DNA of 7,495 nucleotides from an uncultured Gammaproteobacteria bacterium (GTDB taxonomy: Bacteria; Pseudomonadota; Gammaproteobacteria; Pseudomonadales; Azotimanducaceae_A): contig CAJWGQ010000141.1 in the NCBI GenBank assembly GCA_913041025.1, positions 1-7,495 on the forward strand. The letters are read 5' to 3'. Each line of letters starts with the position of its first letter. Within the stretch, counting starts at the first letter, position 1. The notes beneath the pieces were generated by a model that was not told the origin of the DNA, did not search any database, and saw nothing but the letters and a program-made list of their open reading frames with translations. Shown one piece after another: positions 5,977-7,495 of the stretch. Position numbers and translations under genes: made by a program.

Positions 5977-6509
5977 GAGAGTTGAACAAAACTAAGATAG
6001 GCAATCGATGATCCCAAAAGACTTCCGACGAGCACGTCGGTAGGGAAATGAACCCCTAGCACCAATCTTGATAATGCTACCGATCCCGCCCAAAAATAAA
6101 AAATTGCAAAAACAGGTCCGTAGAATAGCACTAGAAGTGACACTATAAGGAAGGCGGCCGACGTATGCCCAGATGGGAAACTAAATTCATCTCCTGCTTC
6201 AATGACACTCTGATAGTTGGATACAATATTTGCCGGTCGCCGTCGCTTTAGGCCGTTCTTCATTACCGCGTAAATTAATCTCTCCGCAGCGAATGCGCTT
6301 ATCGCGATTTGAACGAATTCTGAGATTTGAGAAAAATCAAAAACCAAAAGAAAAACAGGCGTTAACAGATACAGATAACCGTCTCCGGAAAATGAAACTA
6401 CCTTTGCCAGCCGGGCAAGAGTTCCCGAAGCACTACCCGATGAAAAGACCCTGAAAGCCATAATGTCCCAGTGGTGGATCATATTTAGAAGGTAAAACGC
6501 ACTGTTCAT
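5973..6509 (-). CDS. PAP2-family membrane phosphatase
   Basis: This 178-residue integral membrane phosphatase carries the complete three-part PAP2 signature: K84 x6 R91-P92 (KNGLKRRRP), PSGH at residues 112-115 with His115, and SRx5HxxxD at 147-158 with His154 and Asp158. Hydrophobic stretches lie around 44-58, 64-83, 117-148 (probably two spans) and 159-176. Members remove phosphate from phosphatidate, undecaprenyl pyrophosphate or related lipids at the membrane. Here, as first gene of an operon with a glycosyltransferase and UDP-sugar genes, release of diacylglycerol as an acceptor is an attractive inference, with lipid-carrier recycling the main alternative. The start is uncertain: the ATG at 6509 is chosen, but an in-frame TTG at 6530 and an ATG at residue 10 are possible, and none has a clear ribosome site. 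The stop overlaps the next gene's start in TTGA. Confidence 0.88.
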   Translation of the reverse strand: MNSAFYLLNMIHHWDIMAFRVFSSGSASGTLARLAKVVSFSGDGYLYLLTPVFLLVFDFSQISEFVQIAISAFAAERLIYAVMKNGLKRRRPANIVSNYQSVIEAGDEFSFPSGHTSAAFLIVSLLVLFYGPVFAIFYFWAGSVALSRLVLGVHFPTDVLVGSLLGSSIAYLSFVQLS

Positions 6510-6683
6510 GAGGGCGGATCTTAGAGCCAAAAAATAAAGATTTAAAAAACAATAAGTTTATTTTATTAACTTTTCGTTTAGAGTGGGTTATGAATTGAAA
6601 GACATTGGTATAAAGGCCAATCAGCAACTAAAAGAGCTATAAGGAAAATAGAAAAGTTTTTTTAACAACTAGAGGGAATCTTT
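6510..6683. promoter_or_regulatory. Divergent promoter region between the glycolipid operon and the kinase-like gene
   Basis: This AT-rich stretch separates the PAP2 gene (leftward) from the kinase-like gene (rightward). Both promoters should lie here. Candidate elements are only suggestive: plus-strand TTGAAA at 6595-6600, TATAAA at 6609-6614 and TATAAG at 6638-6643, none pairing at ideal spacing, and a small inverted repeat AATAA-GT-TTATT at 6551-6562. A clear AGAGGGA ribosome site at 6671-6677 serves the ATG at 6684. No open reading frame with protein-like features and no terminator hairpin is seen. Confidence 0.45.
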
Positions 6684-7495
6684 ATGAGTTTGCCCAAATT
6701 CCCCGAGGGATTCTCGGCTGACTTTCTAAATCTGACTTTGTCAGAGAAGTTTTTGCCCCCAGGGGTCTTGATTCAAGAGGTTTCTATAGAGCCGTTAGCC
6801 GAGGGGACGGGAATGATGGCTGATATCTCGAAGCTAACATTCAAATATAATACCGAATCTCCGCACCTCCCACTTTCAGTAATAGCTAAATACGCGTCTG
6901 AAAACCTTACTAATCGTGAAGTGGCGATGAACATGAATTTATACGAAAGAGAAACTAGGTTTGCAGATGAATTAGATCCGAAAACAGAGGCAAGGTGTCC
7001 AGCTTTTTATTTCTGCGCGCTTGATGGGGATAATTTCCTGATACTCATGGAAGACCTCAGTGATTATGAAGTTGGAGATCAGGCGTTGGGAGCTAATCTT
7101 GAGCAAACCGAGTTAGCAATTGACGAATTAGCGAAGCTCCATACTGCGTTTTGGGATAAAACTTCCAGGCTGAAATGGGTCCCTGGGATTGCAAACAGTT
7201 ACCACGCAGATAATATGCGGAACTGGTCCAGGAGTGGTTGGGATCCAATGGTCGAAGCCTTTGGAGAATTCGTGCCCGAGCATGTGCGTGAACATCGAGA
7301 TCGGTTCCTAGATGCAGTGCCCGCTTTGCAGCTGGAGCGAATGAGTGGCCCCAATACTCTCTGCCACGGAGATTTTAGGATGCCAAATCTACTCTTCGGT
7401 GTTGAACCACATCATCATCGGCTGGCAATCCTTGATTGGCAGGGACCATTAATAGCCAAGGGAATGTTTGATGTCGCTTTACTGCTTGGCCAAAA
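6684..7495 (+). CDS. EcKinase/APH-fold phosphotransferase, C-terminus cut by window edge
   Basis: The first 270 residues of a small-molecule kinase of the protein-kinase-like (aminoglycoside phosphotransferase) superfamily are present; the frame is open to the end of the window. Seen: a likely ATP-binding lysine, Lys69, in VIAKYA, a helix-C-like YERETRF with Glu88 or Glu90 at 87-93, a hinge LILMEDL at 119-125, the catalytic loop LCHGDFRMPNLLF at 226-238 (His228, Asp230, Asn235) and the metal-binding ILDWQGP at 249-255 (Asp251). The DWQ form in place of DFG fits the EcKinase/DUF1679 branch, which includes ecdysteroid kinases. Bacterial members usually run well beyond 330 residues, so about a fifth or more is missing. 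The substrate is unknown; a lipid or steroid alcohol is possible given the catabolic genes at the other end of the window. The start is firm: AGAGGGA lies 6 bases before the ATG. Confidence 0.85.
   Translation, partial: MSLPKFPEGFSADFLNLTLSEKFLPPGVLIQEVSIEPLAEGTGMMADISKLTFKYNTESPHLPLSVIAKYASENLTNREVAMNMNLYERETRFADELDPKTEARCPAFYFCALDGDNFLILMEDLSDYEVGDQALGANLEQTELAIDELAKLHTAFWDKTSRLKWVPGIANSYHADNMRNWSRSGWDPMVEAFGEFVPEHVREHRDRFLDAVPALQLERMSGPNTLCHGDFRMPNLLFGVEPHHHRLAILDWQGPLIAKGMFDVALLLGQ

Noticed and set aside
6551..6562. Inverted repeat AATAA-GT-TTATT upstream of the PAP2 gene
   Set aside because: It is short and made almost entirely of A and T in an AT-rich region, so chance is a sufficient explanation.
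6433..6627. Minus-strand 64-codon frame spanning the PAP2 start
   Set aside because: It overlaps the PAP2 N-terminus in another frame, and the extra part is low-complexity AT-rich sequence without motif.

Overview
The window looks like a piece of chromosome from a Gram-negative bacterium, most likely a proteobacterium and plausibly a marine gammaproteobacterium. This rests on the style of the GalU and UDP-glucose dehydrogenase proteins, the moderate G+C judged by eye, tight operons with Shine-Dalgarno sites, and the mix of CoA-ester and kinase-like genes. The taxonomic call is inference. No rRNA, tRNA, insertion sequence, phage gene or CRISPR array is visible.

Left part (1-2626): a CoA-ester catabolic block. 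Three genes run leftward: a crotonase (2068 to 1214), a DUF35 zinc-ribbon/OB-fold protein (1137 to 712) and an SCP-x/Ltp-type thiolase (695 to beyond the left edge). A limonene-epoxide-hydrolase-like NTF2-fold protein is read divergently (2144-2626) from a shared 75-base promoter region that carries a small perfect palindrome. A thiolase with a DUF35 partner plus a crotonase suggests breakdown of a branched, cyclic or steroid-like acyl-CoA, with the epoxide-hydrolase-like enzyme acting on a ring or side-chain intermediate. The substrate cannot be read from the sequence.

Middle part (2632-6509): a compact leftward operon in transcription order: PAP2 lipid phosphatase, MJ1255/VC2487-type glycosyltransferase, galU, UDP-glucose 6-dehydrogenase. 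The spacing is nearly zero (a TTGA stop/start overlap, then 9 and 7 bases). Together the genes would make UDP-glucose and UDP-glucuronate, dephosphorylate a lipid phosphate and transfer a sugar, which fits synthesis of a glucuronosyl (or glucosyl) lipid. Just after the dehydrogenase lies a previously hidden remnant (2632 to about 2763): the last 32 codons of a second, diverged copy of the same glycosyltransferase, in frame and ending with the same Tyr-Arg-stop.

Right part (6510-7495): an AT-rich divergent promoter region, then the first 270 codons of an EcKinase/APH-fold phosphotransferase read rightward and cut by the window edge.

The two points most worth following are the glycosyltransferase remnant, which records recombination or duplication at the operon's end, and the self-contained four-gene glycolipid operon itself. 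The crotonase that lacks both classical hydratase glutamates comes next.
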